The translations under genes were made by a program, and so were the position numbers. The notes under the pieces are model-generated. The model had not been told where the DNA came from, did no database searches, and saw nothing but the letters and a program-made list of their open reading frames with translations. Shown one piece after another: positions 30,018 through 38,418 of a stretch of DNA of 44,988 nucleotides. Numbering within the stretch: the first letter of the stretch is position 1; each line of letters starts with the position of its first letter. Origin of the DNA: a virus; IMG/VR virus record IMGVR_UViG_3300035161_000033, positions 1 through 44,988 of that record; one strand, written 5' to 3'.

Positions 30018-30602
30018 ATGAAAACCAAAGCTCTACTCCTCGCAATCGTCCTGCCGTTGCTGTCCATCAGCTGCGCGGGTGCTCCCACCGAAGTTGAAAA
30101 GAAGCTGTTCAACATCGAGACTGTTCAAGTGCCGGTGGTCACCTGGTCAACCAACATCGAGGATGGGGTGGCCGTGATTACGGCAAAGACGAATTGGTAT
30201 GAAGCATTCGATTTCACGCCAGGTGACACCGCCGATGCCATTGTCGAAACTGGAACTAATATTGGGAACCTTTTTGGTTTTGGTGGTATTGTCGGCACTC
30301 TGCTTTCTGCTGTTTTTGGTGTGTGGGCTAAACTCAGGTCGAACACCAACCGGAAGACAGCTGCCGTCCTAGCCCAGGTCATCGAGGCCGGCCGCAAGAT
30401 CATGGATAAGACTCCACAGGGTCAGGCCGCTGAGCAGAAATGGGTCGGCTGGATGTCCAAGCATCAGACCGAAGCTGGAGTAGTTCTGGAGGTGTCCAAG
30501 CTCCTCAAGCAGGTGGTCGATAAAGAATCCGCGCAATTGGTGGCTGACCAATTGATCCAGATAACTCAGCCCCATGCGCCGAAACCTCAACCCAAAAAGT
30601 AA
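30018..30602 (+). CDS. Exported, probably lipoprotein, with membrane segment (194 aa)
   Basis: MKTKALLLAIVLPLLSISCAG is a signal peptide with a Cys at the end; the lipobox (S-I-S-C) is imperfect but plausible. After about residue 75 there is a Gly-rich segment (NIGNLFGFGGIVGTLLSAVFGVWAKL) that could span or associate with a membrane. The C-terminus is helical with Lys and Glu. The start at 30018 follows the fibre stop by 2 bases. A phage membrane or spanin-like protein is possible; a role in blocking superinfection is also possible. Function unproven. Confidence 0.6.
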   Translation: MKTKALLLAIVLPLLSISCAGAPTEVEKKLFNIETVQVPVVTWSTNIEDGVAVITAKTNWYEAFDFTPGDTADAIVETGTNIGNLFGFGGIVGTLLSAVFGVWAKLRSNTNRKTAAVLAQVIEAGRKIMDKTPQGQAAEQKWVGWMSKHQTEAGVVLEVSKLLKQVVDKESAQLVADQLIQITQPHAPKPQPKK

Positions 30603-30643
30603 TGCCCAAGAAAGGTTGCAAAAAAGGCGGCAGGCGCAAGTAG
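30602..30643 (+). CDS. Possible 13-residue basic peptide
   Basis: The start overlaps the previous stop as TAATG. The product, MPKKGCKKGGRRK, is very basic with one Cys and ends 1 base before the converging terminase stop. Such micro-genes are hard to prove; the reinitiation-type overlap and strong bias to Lys and Arg are the only support. Confidence 0.35.
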   Translation: MPKKGCKKGGRRK

Positions 30644-30644
30644 C

Positions 30645-32426
30645 CTACCGATACACCAGCTGGTGACTTTGATGAGTGGTTGCCTCGTCCCGCATCTTGC
30701 GCAGCCACTCATTATTTCTTTCGATCGTTTCTGCGTTCAGTAGTCGACTGATCTGGAAGCCGCGCCGGCGGGCCCCCTCGAAGCAGATCGAGCACCAATC
30801 AGCCTCGTCAGGCGATCGGCCGACTCGCTCCTTCATTTCCTCTTTGGTTTCCACTTCGATCTTGTCGCCCTTCACCTTGCACCATTCCCTCATGCAGAAT
30901 TCCTCCATGACGCTTTCCGGCAGGCCTCGGACCTGGTCAGCCTCCACCGCATACCTCACGGTGAACCACAGCTCGGTGACGAACTTTGAATAATGCTCCT
31001 TGCACGTCTTGAGCCTGCGTTTCTTTTGCTGCTGGTCCCAGATGTAGAGGTCCAGGGAAACCGGCCTGGTGGTCGGGGCCCCACCAAACTCGATCGGATT
31101 ACAGTCTGCCGACCAGATCCTGGCCAGGGCAGTGCCCAGGCTGCCGCGCCCCGTGGAGTCATGGAAGAAGTTCCCAGCCGTGATCCGATTGCGCCGGCAG
31201 TAATCCTTGACCCACCTGGCAATCTGATCTTCTGGATCCCCGCCGGTGGCAAGGATCGGAACGATCTCGGGTTTATTGATGAGGATGCGCAGCTTGCCTT
31301 CGACGTCCTTCCCAAACTCGATATGGCCGCACATGCAACGGTCCCCGCCATAGGCAGCATCGAGGCCGCCGATCTTGGTCGGTGCACCGTCCCAGGCCAG
31401 ATCTCGGTTCAAAGCGTTGAATTTGACGCAGAGATCCCGGGTCAAAACCCGTTTCGCCATGGTCCCAATCTTCATCGCCCCGATGCATTGGGAGTAGTAT
31501 TCGACTGAGTCCTTGCCGAAAAATGACTCGGTATTGGCGATCTTTTCTCGGGAAATCAAGTATGGATAGCGCACGGGGCTGCCTGGCGGATCGTCAAAAT
31601 TCGGAGAGTCGGTGCCGATCAGATTAACGCAGCGGCCGTTCATGAACCTGGTGTCCCAGACAGAGGTCTTTTCAGGCTCCATGTGGGATCCCCACCCATC
31701 CTTCGGCTCGGCCGCACGGCCCAGCGGATCCAAGATATCGCTCGGATTGCCTAGGACCATGGCTTTGAAATCCTCGTTCTTGTCCAGGTTGGCGAAGGCA
31801 TTCAAGAAGCCGGCACCCATGAATTGCGCTTCGTCCGCGACCAGGCGCATTCTGCGCTGTTTGATCCCGAGATATTTCCCAAGGCCAACAAATTTTCCGT
31901 TCTGAACGCATGGTATTCCGATGATCCCTTTGCGCAGATCGCGGATGGACATCTCGTCCACCAGGTCGGTGCTGATTGCGTGTTTGCTCTCGACCAGGTG
32001 GCCAGGAAGGTCAAACTCACTGGTCGCCAAATTGTGCAGGGATTTGATCTCGCCCCATACTCGAAGCTCGAGTCCGCGCAGATCGGTGGAGGAAATCAGA
32101 ATGCAGGTGTGCTCTGGAAAGCAGTAGTAGTCACAGAGTGCCCACCAGGCAGCAAAGTGGGTCTTCCCGGTGGATCCGGCCCCCATGAGCACGGTGACCT
32201 TTGATTTGGTCACTTCATGCAGGCACAACTCGACCCATCTGTGGTTGTCCAGATGCGGCCAAAGGATCTCCCGCATAGCGTTATAGTGGTATTCAAGCCC
32301 CCTCCCGCACTCGCGATTGTCCTTGAACCAGGTGCCTCCTTGTTGGATGCAACCCATCTCGATTCTAAGCTCGGACGTCCCGGCCGGCCAAAAAGCATTA
32401 TACTTGAAGATTTTTTCGGTGGGCAT
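30645..32426 (-). CDS. Terminase large subunit
   Basis: The 593-residue protein has Walker A GAGSTGKTH at 82-90, Walker B RLVADEAQ at 194-201, and a nuclease domain with GGLDAAYGGDRC, including Asp356. A late acidic motif SPDEADW completes the metal site. The order ATPase then nuclease is that of phage DNA-packaging motors. The protein should cut and pump DNA into the procapsid through the portal. It is on the minus strand while head and tail genes around it are on plus, so it must use its own promoter. No small subunit was recognised in the window. Confidence 0.9.
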   Translation of the reverse strand: MPTEKIFKYNAFWPAGTSELRIEMGCIQQGGTWFKDNRECGRGLEYHYNAMREILWPHLDNHRWVELCLHEVTKSKVTVLMGAGSTGKTHFAAWWALCDYYCFPEHTCILISSTDLRGLELRVWGEIKSLHNLATSEFDLPGHLVESKHAISTDLVDEMSIRDLRKGIIGIPCVQNGKFVGLGKYLGIKQRRMRLVADEAQFMGAGFLNAFANLDKNEDFKAMVLGNPSDILDPLGRAAEPKDGWGSHMEPEKTSVWDTRFMNGRCVNLIGTDSPNFDDPPGSPVRYPYLISREKIANTESFFGKDSVEYYSQCIGAMKIGTMAKRVLTRDLCVKFNALNRDLAWDGAPTKIGGLDAAYGGDRCMCGHIEFGKDVEGKLRILINKPEIVPILATGGDPEDQIARWVKDYCRRNRITAGNFFHDSTGRGSLGTALARIWSADCNPIEFGGAPTTRPVSLDLYIWDQQQKKRRLKTCKEHYSKFVTELWFTVRYAVEADQVRGLPESVMEEFCMREWCKVKGDKIEVETKEEMKERVGRSPDEADWCSICFEGARRRGFQISRLLNAETIERNNEWLRKMRDEATTHQSHQLVYR

Positions 32427-32503
32427 ACATTCGCCTCAGACGTAATGCGCTAGTCGTCACAGTGCACCACAGTTCCGCGCATGTGCAACTCGAAAGCTAG
32501 CGT
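32427..32503. promoter_or_regulatory. Divergent control region between terminase and tail genes
   Basis: These 77 bases must hold promoters for both the terminase (minus) and the tail hub-like gene (plus). CGCTAG and CTAGCG form a 6-bp inverted repeat near the two ends. GCGCATGTGCAA at 32477 resembles GCGCATGTGTAA at 6821, beside the early promoter. No strong -10 or -35 pair is visible. Confidence 0.4.
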
Positions 32504-34762
32504 ATGGCATCGAACGTCAGAATCACAGACGGTTCTTGGAATTGGCTAGGGGGAGTCGATGCAGGCAAGGTTCCCACAATCCGATCAGAGATAATCCCAA
32601 ATGGGCTTCGGAGGGACCAGCTTGCATGGGCAACTAACTGCACGGTGCGTGGTGGCGGAATCCTACCTCGCACTGGGTGGATCCGCTTGGCGAAAGTTCA
32701 TCCTGGCAATGCGCTCTATCAAGGCGGTTTTCTCTACGACAATTTCATCAATAACACGTTCCCTTACTTGGTTCTCTCCATTGGCGGTGATCTCTACCAG
32801 GTTCGCGTTGACTCAGATAATAGCGTTCGGAATCTCTCGGATGTATTCGGTCTGTCGGATCCGGCGAACGTGGCACAGGCCTGGTTTGTCCAGGGAGAAG
32901 AATTCCTGATCAAGCAGGCTGGTGATGGAACCACCCTCCCGCTCTTTTGGGATGGGAATACCCTGCGCAGATCCACTGGCCAGGGAGGTGTGGTGGGGGT
33001 TACGGCTGCGAATTTCAACGTGCCGGCAGTCGGAGGCTGGGTGGATGTGACACTTTATGGGCCGTATGCTGGTGCTCAGAATCAGATCGTCATGATCCTG
33101 AACGAATCCTACATCCATGTGGATTCGACCCAATCGATCACCCTCCAAAACAATACGGCAGGCCTGCCGGTCGGCTACGTGGTCCCGGCTGGCACAATCA
33201 TTCGGGATGCCGGCGGCGCGGTCCTTTGCACGACCCTGGCCAACTTCGTCATTCCTGCCTTTGGCAATCCGGTTGCGTTGCCGGTCTGGGTTAATCCAGC
33301 AGTGGGCGCACCGCAAGCAGTGACCATCGATGGCAATGCCTGGCAGATCACGGCCGTGGCCCCGGTGGCCCCGCCAGCTGCCAATCATGTCCTCCTGGTC
33401 AACATCTCAGCCACGCCTGCAGACGTTGTCCCAGCTGACAGCGAGCTTTCCACGGTGTCAGAGCTGCCGGCCGCCACCTGCATGGACTACTACATGGGCC
33501 GCATCTGGTATGCCCAGGACCGGCAATACACGGCTGGAGACATCGTCCTGGGCCCAGCAGGCACCACTGCTTACCGGAAGCGGGATTCGATCCTGAAGAT
33601 CACCGAGAACCCTCTGGCACTGGCCGGGGACGGGTTCGTCGTTCCGACCGAGGACGGCATCATCCGCGCTCTTAAGCACACGGCAAATCTGGACACGGCT
33701 TTAGGTGAGGGTCAGCTGTTCGCTTTTACCAGGAAGACCATCTACTCCCTTTCAGTGCCGGTCACCCGGGCAAACTGGATCACCACGACTGAGCCCCTCC
33801 AGAAAGTTGCCCAGCTTCGGAACGGCACCTTTGGCGATCGCAACGTCGTTAACATTAACGGCGACCTCTTCTATTTGTCCTGGGATGGTTACCGGAGCTT
33901 GTTCGTTGCTGTCCGCGACTTCAGCCAATGGGGCAATACTCCGATCAGTCGTAACATCAATCGCCTCCTCAACTTCAACGATCGAGGCCTGCTGAGCTTG
34001 AGCAGTGGGGTTTACTTCGATAACCGGATGCTGCAGACAACGCTGCCACAGCAGACCGAGGTTGGGATTGCCTACGATGGAATGGCCGTTTTGGACTTCG
34101 ACCTGGTCAGCTCGCTCGAGGACACGGCAACCAATGTGCAGCGGCAGCCGCCGGCGTGGGAGGGCTGGTGGCAGGGGGTCAAGTTGCTTCAGCTCTTCGA
34201 GGGGGATTATGGCGGCCTGCAAAGAGCTTTTGCGGTGGTCCTGGCCCAGGATGGGGGGATCGAGGTTTGGGAGCTGACCACAAATCAGCGCAATGACCAG
34301 GACGATAATCGCGTCGAATGGTTCATCGAAACGCCGGCGTGGACATGGGACACGCCATTTGAATTGAAACGGCTCGATGGTGGAGAGATATGGTTCGATC
34401 GCGTTTACGGGACAGTTTACCTCGACGTCTTTTATCGCCCCGATTCCGAGGCCTGCTGGCAGCCATGGTATCGGACGGAATTTTGCTCCGCGCGTACCAG
34501 CTGCGAAGACGTCGTAAATCCCATCTGCTATCCAGAGCAACCCTACGGTGAGAACTACAAGTTCCCGGTGACTTTGCCGACGCCGCCCTATGCTACTTGC
34601 CAGTACCTAAACGCTCGCCCGATGAACTACGGGTACCAGTTCCAAATGAAGATCGTTGTTAAGGGCTGGTGCCGGATCCGAGGGATCATGGTTCATGCTA
34701 TCCCAGTTCAAAAGCCACCGTTCCAAGGCATGGCCTGCGCGACTCCATCCTCCACGCTATGA
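32504..34762 (+). CDS. Podovirus-type tail hub or nozzle protein
   Basis: The 752-residue protein starts MASNVRITDGSWNWLGGVDA, then TVRGGGILPRTGWIRL and ALYQGGFLYDN. This opening resembles short-tailed phage hub/nozzle and P22 gp10-like stabilisation proteins. Beta-rich repeats follow, with an insertion near 200-310 and a C-terminal cysteine-rich part (FCSARTSCEDVVNPICYPEQ). It would close and stabilise the tail after DNA packaging. The match is in pattern and context. The next start overlaps its stop by ATGA. Confidence 0.65.
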   Translation: MASNVRITDGSWNWLGGVDAGKVPTIRSEIIPNGLRRDQLAWATNCTVRGGGILPRTGWIRLAKVHPGNALYQGGFLYDNFINNTFPYLVLSIGGDLYQVRVDSDNSVRNLSDVFGLSDPANVAQAWFVQGEEFLIKQAGDGTTLPLFWDGNTLRRSTGQGGVVGVTAANFNVPAVGGWVDVTLYGPYAGAQNQIVMILNESYIHVDSTQSITLQNNTAGLPVGYVVPAGTIIRDAGGAVLCTTLANFVIPAFGNPVALPVWVNPAVGAPQAVTIDGNAWQITAVAPVAPPAANHVLLVNISATPADVVPADSELSTVSELPAATCMDYYMGRIWYAQDRQYTAGDIVLGPAGTTAYRKRDSILKITENPLALAGDGFVVPTEDGIIRALKHTANLDTALGEGQLFAFTRKTIYSLSVPVTRANWITTTEPLQKVAQLRNGTFGDRNVVNINGDLFYLSWDGYRSLFVAVRDFSQWGNTPISRNINRLLNFNDRGLLSLSSGVYFDNRMLQTTLPQQTEVGIAYDGMAVLDFDLVSSLEDTATNVQRQPPAWEGWWQGVKLLQLFEGDYGGLQRAFAVVLAQDGGIEVWELTTNQRNDQDDNRVEWFIETPAWTWDTPFELKRLDGGEIWFDRVYGTVYLDVFYRPDSEACWQPWYRTEFCSARTSCEDVVNPICYPEQPYGENYKFPVTLPTPPYATCQYLNARPMNYGYQFQMKIVVKGWCRIRGIMVHAIPVQKPPFQGMACATPSSTL

Positions 34763-36420
34763 ATATCCCGTGCCCATACAACGCACCATGCATCGATGAT
34801 GCGAATTCATTGGGGAACTATTCCTCCGAGGATCCAGATCGTTTTCTGTTCAGGAGTTCCTACTTTCCGAATCAGATCTTCGATGATGATTTTGATATCT
34901 GGCTGGCTTGTGATGGTTACTGCGTTTCCACTATTTCGCAGGAGGATGCGGACCTCTGCGCAATGAACAATGCGCTCATCTGCGAGCGATCCAGGCAATA
35001 CATCAACGAACAGTACACCTGCTATCGAACCTGCCCAGATGGCACTCAATACTCTTTCACCATTCCTGCCGGGACGTTCTGGGCTACCACGCAGGCTCAA
35101 GCTGATGCTCTCGCCCAGGAATGGTGCAATCGATATCTCACACTCACCTGTGAATCGGTCGATCCCAACAATCCTAATCCGCCACCGACTCCCGTGTTCC
35201 GGCTGCCCAATCCTCGGGGCAAGCGCGAGTGCAATGATGCCCTCACGATCGAGGTAATTTGCGTGGACGGGAAAAAGGGCGCATCGATCCCGAAGTGCGA
35301 TGTCATGGGTGCGGACAAGATCGATGCGAATATCCGCGCCAGGACCAAGGCCGAGGACTGGTTGTCCTATGGCATTGGGTGTCTCACTCCGCTTTTAAAG
35401 TCAGCCTGCGTGGATGAGGAAATCAACCAGTGGGTGGTCCCAGATCGTGTCGCGGGATTTGTGCGACCAGTCTCTTGGGAAGTGTTCGGGATACCACCTC
35501 CTGGGATTAACTTCGCACCGCAAACCACAGCGATGCGGGTTTACGGCACGTTCACCAAAGCTGGCACCTACGGGTTCCGGCTCACGATGACTGACAAGAA
35601 TGGAACCTTCACTTATAGGGTTTATTTCATTTCGGTCATGGAGATCACAACTCCAGGTGCGCTGCCACCAGGTGAAGTAGGCTCTCCCTATAGCACGTCG
35701 ATCGAGGTGCTCGGCGGTTGGGATCCCAAATCCTGGGGCATCAGCAATGTTTTAGGTTCACTCCCGCCTGGTCTGGCGATAGATGGAAGCACTGGTGTAA
35801 TTTCAGGCACTCCGACTGCGACCGGCACTTATACCTTCAAAGTCGTAGTAGTCGACAATGAGGGTGGATCCTGCAACAAGGATTTCACCCTGATCATCAC
35901 AGATAACACCTTTGCTGCTTGGGCATGGAGCAACAATACTTCCTGCACCGGATGCGCGACCTGCGAGATTAGTCCGAGCGGACTTTTGCAGCCATCCAGC
36001 TCTGCATTTGGTAGTGTTTCGCTCCCGGTATCTGCGACAGTTTGTGGAAGCGGAGTTGCCCGTCTTCAACCAGGCGACTTCTCGTTTACTAACGCCACAG
36101 GTTCTCCGATCAATTGCAAGCTGACCGTGGTTGTGGCGAAAACCAATTGGCCAGCAGCTCCCAATGGGATTCAGTGCGGCAGTGAAACAATCTACTTTGC
36201 CAGAACCTTCCCGAGTTCAATCGTGATAGCTAACACCGGGAGCGGGGATGTACCTCCTGGCACCTACGAATATTCATTCACACTGCCTGTTGGGAACAGT
36301 GTTTGGACGGCACTGTTTCTGATTCAGGCAGCCTATTCTGGTTACCCTCCGAGCCCACCTGATTTTATACCCTACATTGGAGGCTCAAGCGCATTTGCTG
36401 TGAGCTTCGGACTAGCATGA
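34759..36420 (+). CDS. Cysteine-rich tail-block protein with Ig-like domain (553 aa)
   Basis: The start at 34759 overlaps the tail hub stop by ATGA and is preferred to a longer one inside that gene. I count 22 cysteines, most in the first 240 residues and again near 430. Residues about 300-390 contain ITTPGALPPGEVGSPYSTSI, then SLPPGLAIDGSTGVISGTPT, a He_PIG-type Ig/cadherin-like fold common in phage and surface adhesins. The C-terminal part is beta-rich. It is likely a tail appendage. The cysteines suggest disulfide or metal stabilisation outside the cell. Confidence 0.6.
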   Translation: MNIPCPYNAPCIDDANSLGNYSSEDPDRFLFRSSYFPNQIFDDDFDIWLACDGYCVSTISQEDADLCAMNNALICERSRQYINEQYTCYRTCPDGTQYSFTIPAGTFWATTQAQADALAQEWCNRYLTLTCESVDPNNPNPPPTPVFRLPNPRGKRECNDALTIEVICVDGKKGASIPKCDVMGADKIDANIRARTKAEDWLSYGIGCLTPLLKSACVDEEINQWVVPDRVAGFVRPVSWEVFGIPPPGINFAPQTTAMRVYGTFTKAGTYGFRLTMTDKNGTFTYRVYFISVMEITTPGALPPGEVGSPYSTSIEVLGGWDPKSWGISNVLGSLPPGLAIDGSTGVISGTPTATGTYTFKVVVVDNEGGSCNKDFTLIITDNTFAAWAWSNNTSCTGCATCEISPSGLLQPSSSAFGSVSLPVSATVCGSGVARLQPGDFSFTNATGSPINCKLTVVVAKTNWPAAPNGIQCGSETIYFARTFPSSIVIANTGSGDVPPGTYEYSFTLPVGNSVWTALFLIQAAYSGYPPSPPDFIPYIGGSSAFAVSFGLA

Positions 36421-37442
36421 GAAAGACGCTACACGATATCAAAACGAGCCGGATCCCAGAGCTCCTGGGTATCTGCGCCGATGACACCTATCGCCTGGCC
36501 AGCATCGTCAATGATGCCCAGCAACGTCTGGTCTATGCTGGGAAGGAGGCCGGCTGGTGGGAGGGGTGGGTAAAGGTCCGGTTCTCAGTAACCAGTGCCG
36601 CCCCATACATCACGCTGCCTCGGGACTTTGCCAGAATCATCAATATGGCTTTGTGCTCGACGCCGCTTTACATCCACAACGAATTCTACGAGGTGCTCCC
36701 GGGTGGACCTGGCCCAATGCGGGATCAGGATCTTTGCTGCTGCGATGACTGGTGCGGATCGGTCGCCGGCTATGAGCGCGGAGTTCACCCCACCTCGAGG
36801 GATTTGGATTCGACCAACCAAAAGCTCAGGCTTTACGTGACCGATGAAAGAGATCTCGGCATGAACGTGATCTTTTCAGGGGAAGATCAGAACGGTCATG
36901 TGATCTATGGCATGGATGGGCTGCATCAAATCCAGGGATTCAAAATCACGACACTGAGCCCTTATGCAGATTCGGATTTCATCGTGACCAAGCTGACCCG
37001 GGTTCTCAAGCCGATGAGCTATGGGGACATCCTCCTCTACCAGGTCGATAACACGACCGGGGCCCAGGTTCTGCTTTCTCGCTACCTGGCAAGCGAAACC
37101 AACCCAGCGTATCGACGCTATTACATCAATCCGATTTGCAGCACCTGCGGCAGCTACACGGTCAATGCGCTAGCCAAACTGGAGTTCATCCCGGCTGCCA
37201 GGGATACGGATCCATTGATCATCGGGAACATCCCAGCACTGACCGAGATGGTGCAAGCCCTGCGCGGATACAGCCAGGAAGTGGAGGCTGCGCACAAGAT
37301 GGCGATCGCGCATGAAGCTCGAGCAATCAAGCTCATGAAGCGGGAAATGGACCACTACCTCGGAAACCAGCAACCAGCTGTCACGGTTGACCGCTTGCAG
37401 CAGGCTTCGTTCAAACGCATCGGACTCTCAACAATGATCTAA
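36417..37442 (+). CDS. Head-tail adaptor or tail-tube-like protein (341 aa)
   Basis: It starts MRKTLHDIKTSRIPELLGIC and has INDAQQRLVYAGKEAGWWEG-like helices (SIVNDAQQRLVYAG), then ITLPRDFARIINMALC, similar in style to phage adaptor and T7 gp11-type proteins. A CCCDDWC cluster lies near residue 105. The C-terminus is helical (VEAAHKMAIAHEARAIKLMK). It probably joins head or hub to tail. It overlaps the previous gene by 4 bases (ATGA). The family is uncertain. Confidence 0.55.
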   Translation: MRKTLHDIKTSRIPELLGICADDTYRLASIVNDAQQRLVYAGKEAGWWEGWVKVRFSVTSAAPYITLPRDFARIINMALCSTPLYIHNEFYEVLPGGPGPMRDQDLCCCDDWCGSVAGYERGVHPTSRDLDSTNQKLRLYVTDERDLGMNVIFSGEDQNGHVIYGMDGLHQIQGFKITTLSPYADSDFIVTKLTRVLKPMSYGDILLYQVDNTTGAQVLLSRYLASETNPAYRRYYINPICSTCGSYTVNALAKLEFIPAARDTDPLIIGNIPALTEMVQALRGYSQEVEAAHKMAIAHEARAIKLMKREMDHYLGNQQPAVTVDRLQQASFKRIGLSTMI

Positions 37443-37445
37443 GTT

Positions 37446-38390
37446 ATGGCACTCTACGATCCAGCCCTTTTTGTCAATGGCAGATACCAAGCGGCACCAA
37501 CCACGCCTGCCGCTGGCCGTGCCCCGTACCCTGGCAACCCCGAGACTTTTTCCTACGACCCAAATGCTGTCGGAGGTGGAGTTGCCCAGTATTACAACCT
37601 TGCGCTGGCCGGTCAGCCGACGTTTGAGCCGATCATGCGAAACATCAGCGGGATTCCCAATCCCATGGTGGCGGCAGAGGTGGCACAGCAGGCTGCGGAG
37701 CGCGGCGTTGGAATCGGCAGTTACGGTGGGCCCAACGACGCGACTGCTTATTTGCGAGCTCTTGGCCTGACCGGCCAGGCCTTGCAGGACATCGGCATCG
37801 AACAGTACCGCCAGGCCTACGCGACTGTTCCTCAATTGTCTCCCACCAGCTTGTTCATTTCGCCGACCGATTTGTCGCAGATGAACCTGCAGTGGAACCT
37901 GAACGAGGCCGATATCGTAGCAGCCATGGCTCGGCAACGTGCGGCCGATGAAGCAGCCATGGCTCGAGCTCGCCTGGCCGCCAGCACTCAGACCACTCTG
38001 CAAAGGGAAAACATTTCTGCCCAGAATTACTGGGCCAGTGTGAATCGATCTGACACCCAGGCTTATCTCAATCGAATTCGAGGTGACGTGGGCGGAATTT
38101 CTGGAATGTACAACCAGATGTATGGCGGGGGAGTTTCTGCGCCAGGTGTAGCCGAGAATCCACTAATCGCCCGTGGCACTGCGACTGAGCCGATTTACTG
38201 GCCTGATTTCGGCGAGGGAGTTTACACCGGCGGCGGCGGCGTGGGAGGTGCTGTGGTGCCCGAATCCGCACCCGCTACCTACGGATCCGCCGGCAGTGCG
38301 GTTGGCTATGAATATCCACCAACCGGTGGCATTTACATGGGGCCATCTCTCGGATCACCCGAGGCTGAGTACAATGCTTTGCTCGAATAA
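37446..38390 (+). CDS. Gly/Ala-rich virion-type protein (314 aa)
   Basis: It has many Gly, Ala, Pro and Tyr residues, with a central helical part (ADIVAAMARQRAADEAAMARAR) and a Gly-rich end (GGGGVGGAVVPE). Such proteins lie before the internal ejection proteins of short-tailed phages and may be ejected with the DNA. It starts 3 bases after the adaptor stop. No domain recognised. Confidence 0.55.
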   Translation: MALYDPALFVNGRYQAAPTTPAAGRAPYPGNPETFSYDPNAVGGGVAQYYNLALAGQPTFEPIMRNISGIPNPMVAAEVAQQAAERGVGIGSYGGPNDATAYLRALGLTGQALQDIGIEQYRQAYATVPQLSPTSLFISPTDLSQMNLQWNLNEADIVAAMARQRAADEAAMARARLAASTQTTLQRENISAQNYWASVNRSDTQAYLNRIRGDVGGISGMYNQMYGGGVSAPGVAENPLIARGTATEPIYWPDFGEGVYTGGGGVGGAVVPESAPATYGSAGSAVGYEYPPTGGIYMGPSLGSPEAEYNALLE

Positions 38391-38418
38391 GAATCAATCA
38401 GTGAACACAGGATCTTAA

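Noticed and set aside
32477-32488. GCGCATGTGCAA as a conserved promoter box with 6821-6832
   Set aside because: Only two imperfect copies were found, at different distances from the starts, so chance cannot be excluded.
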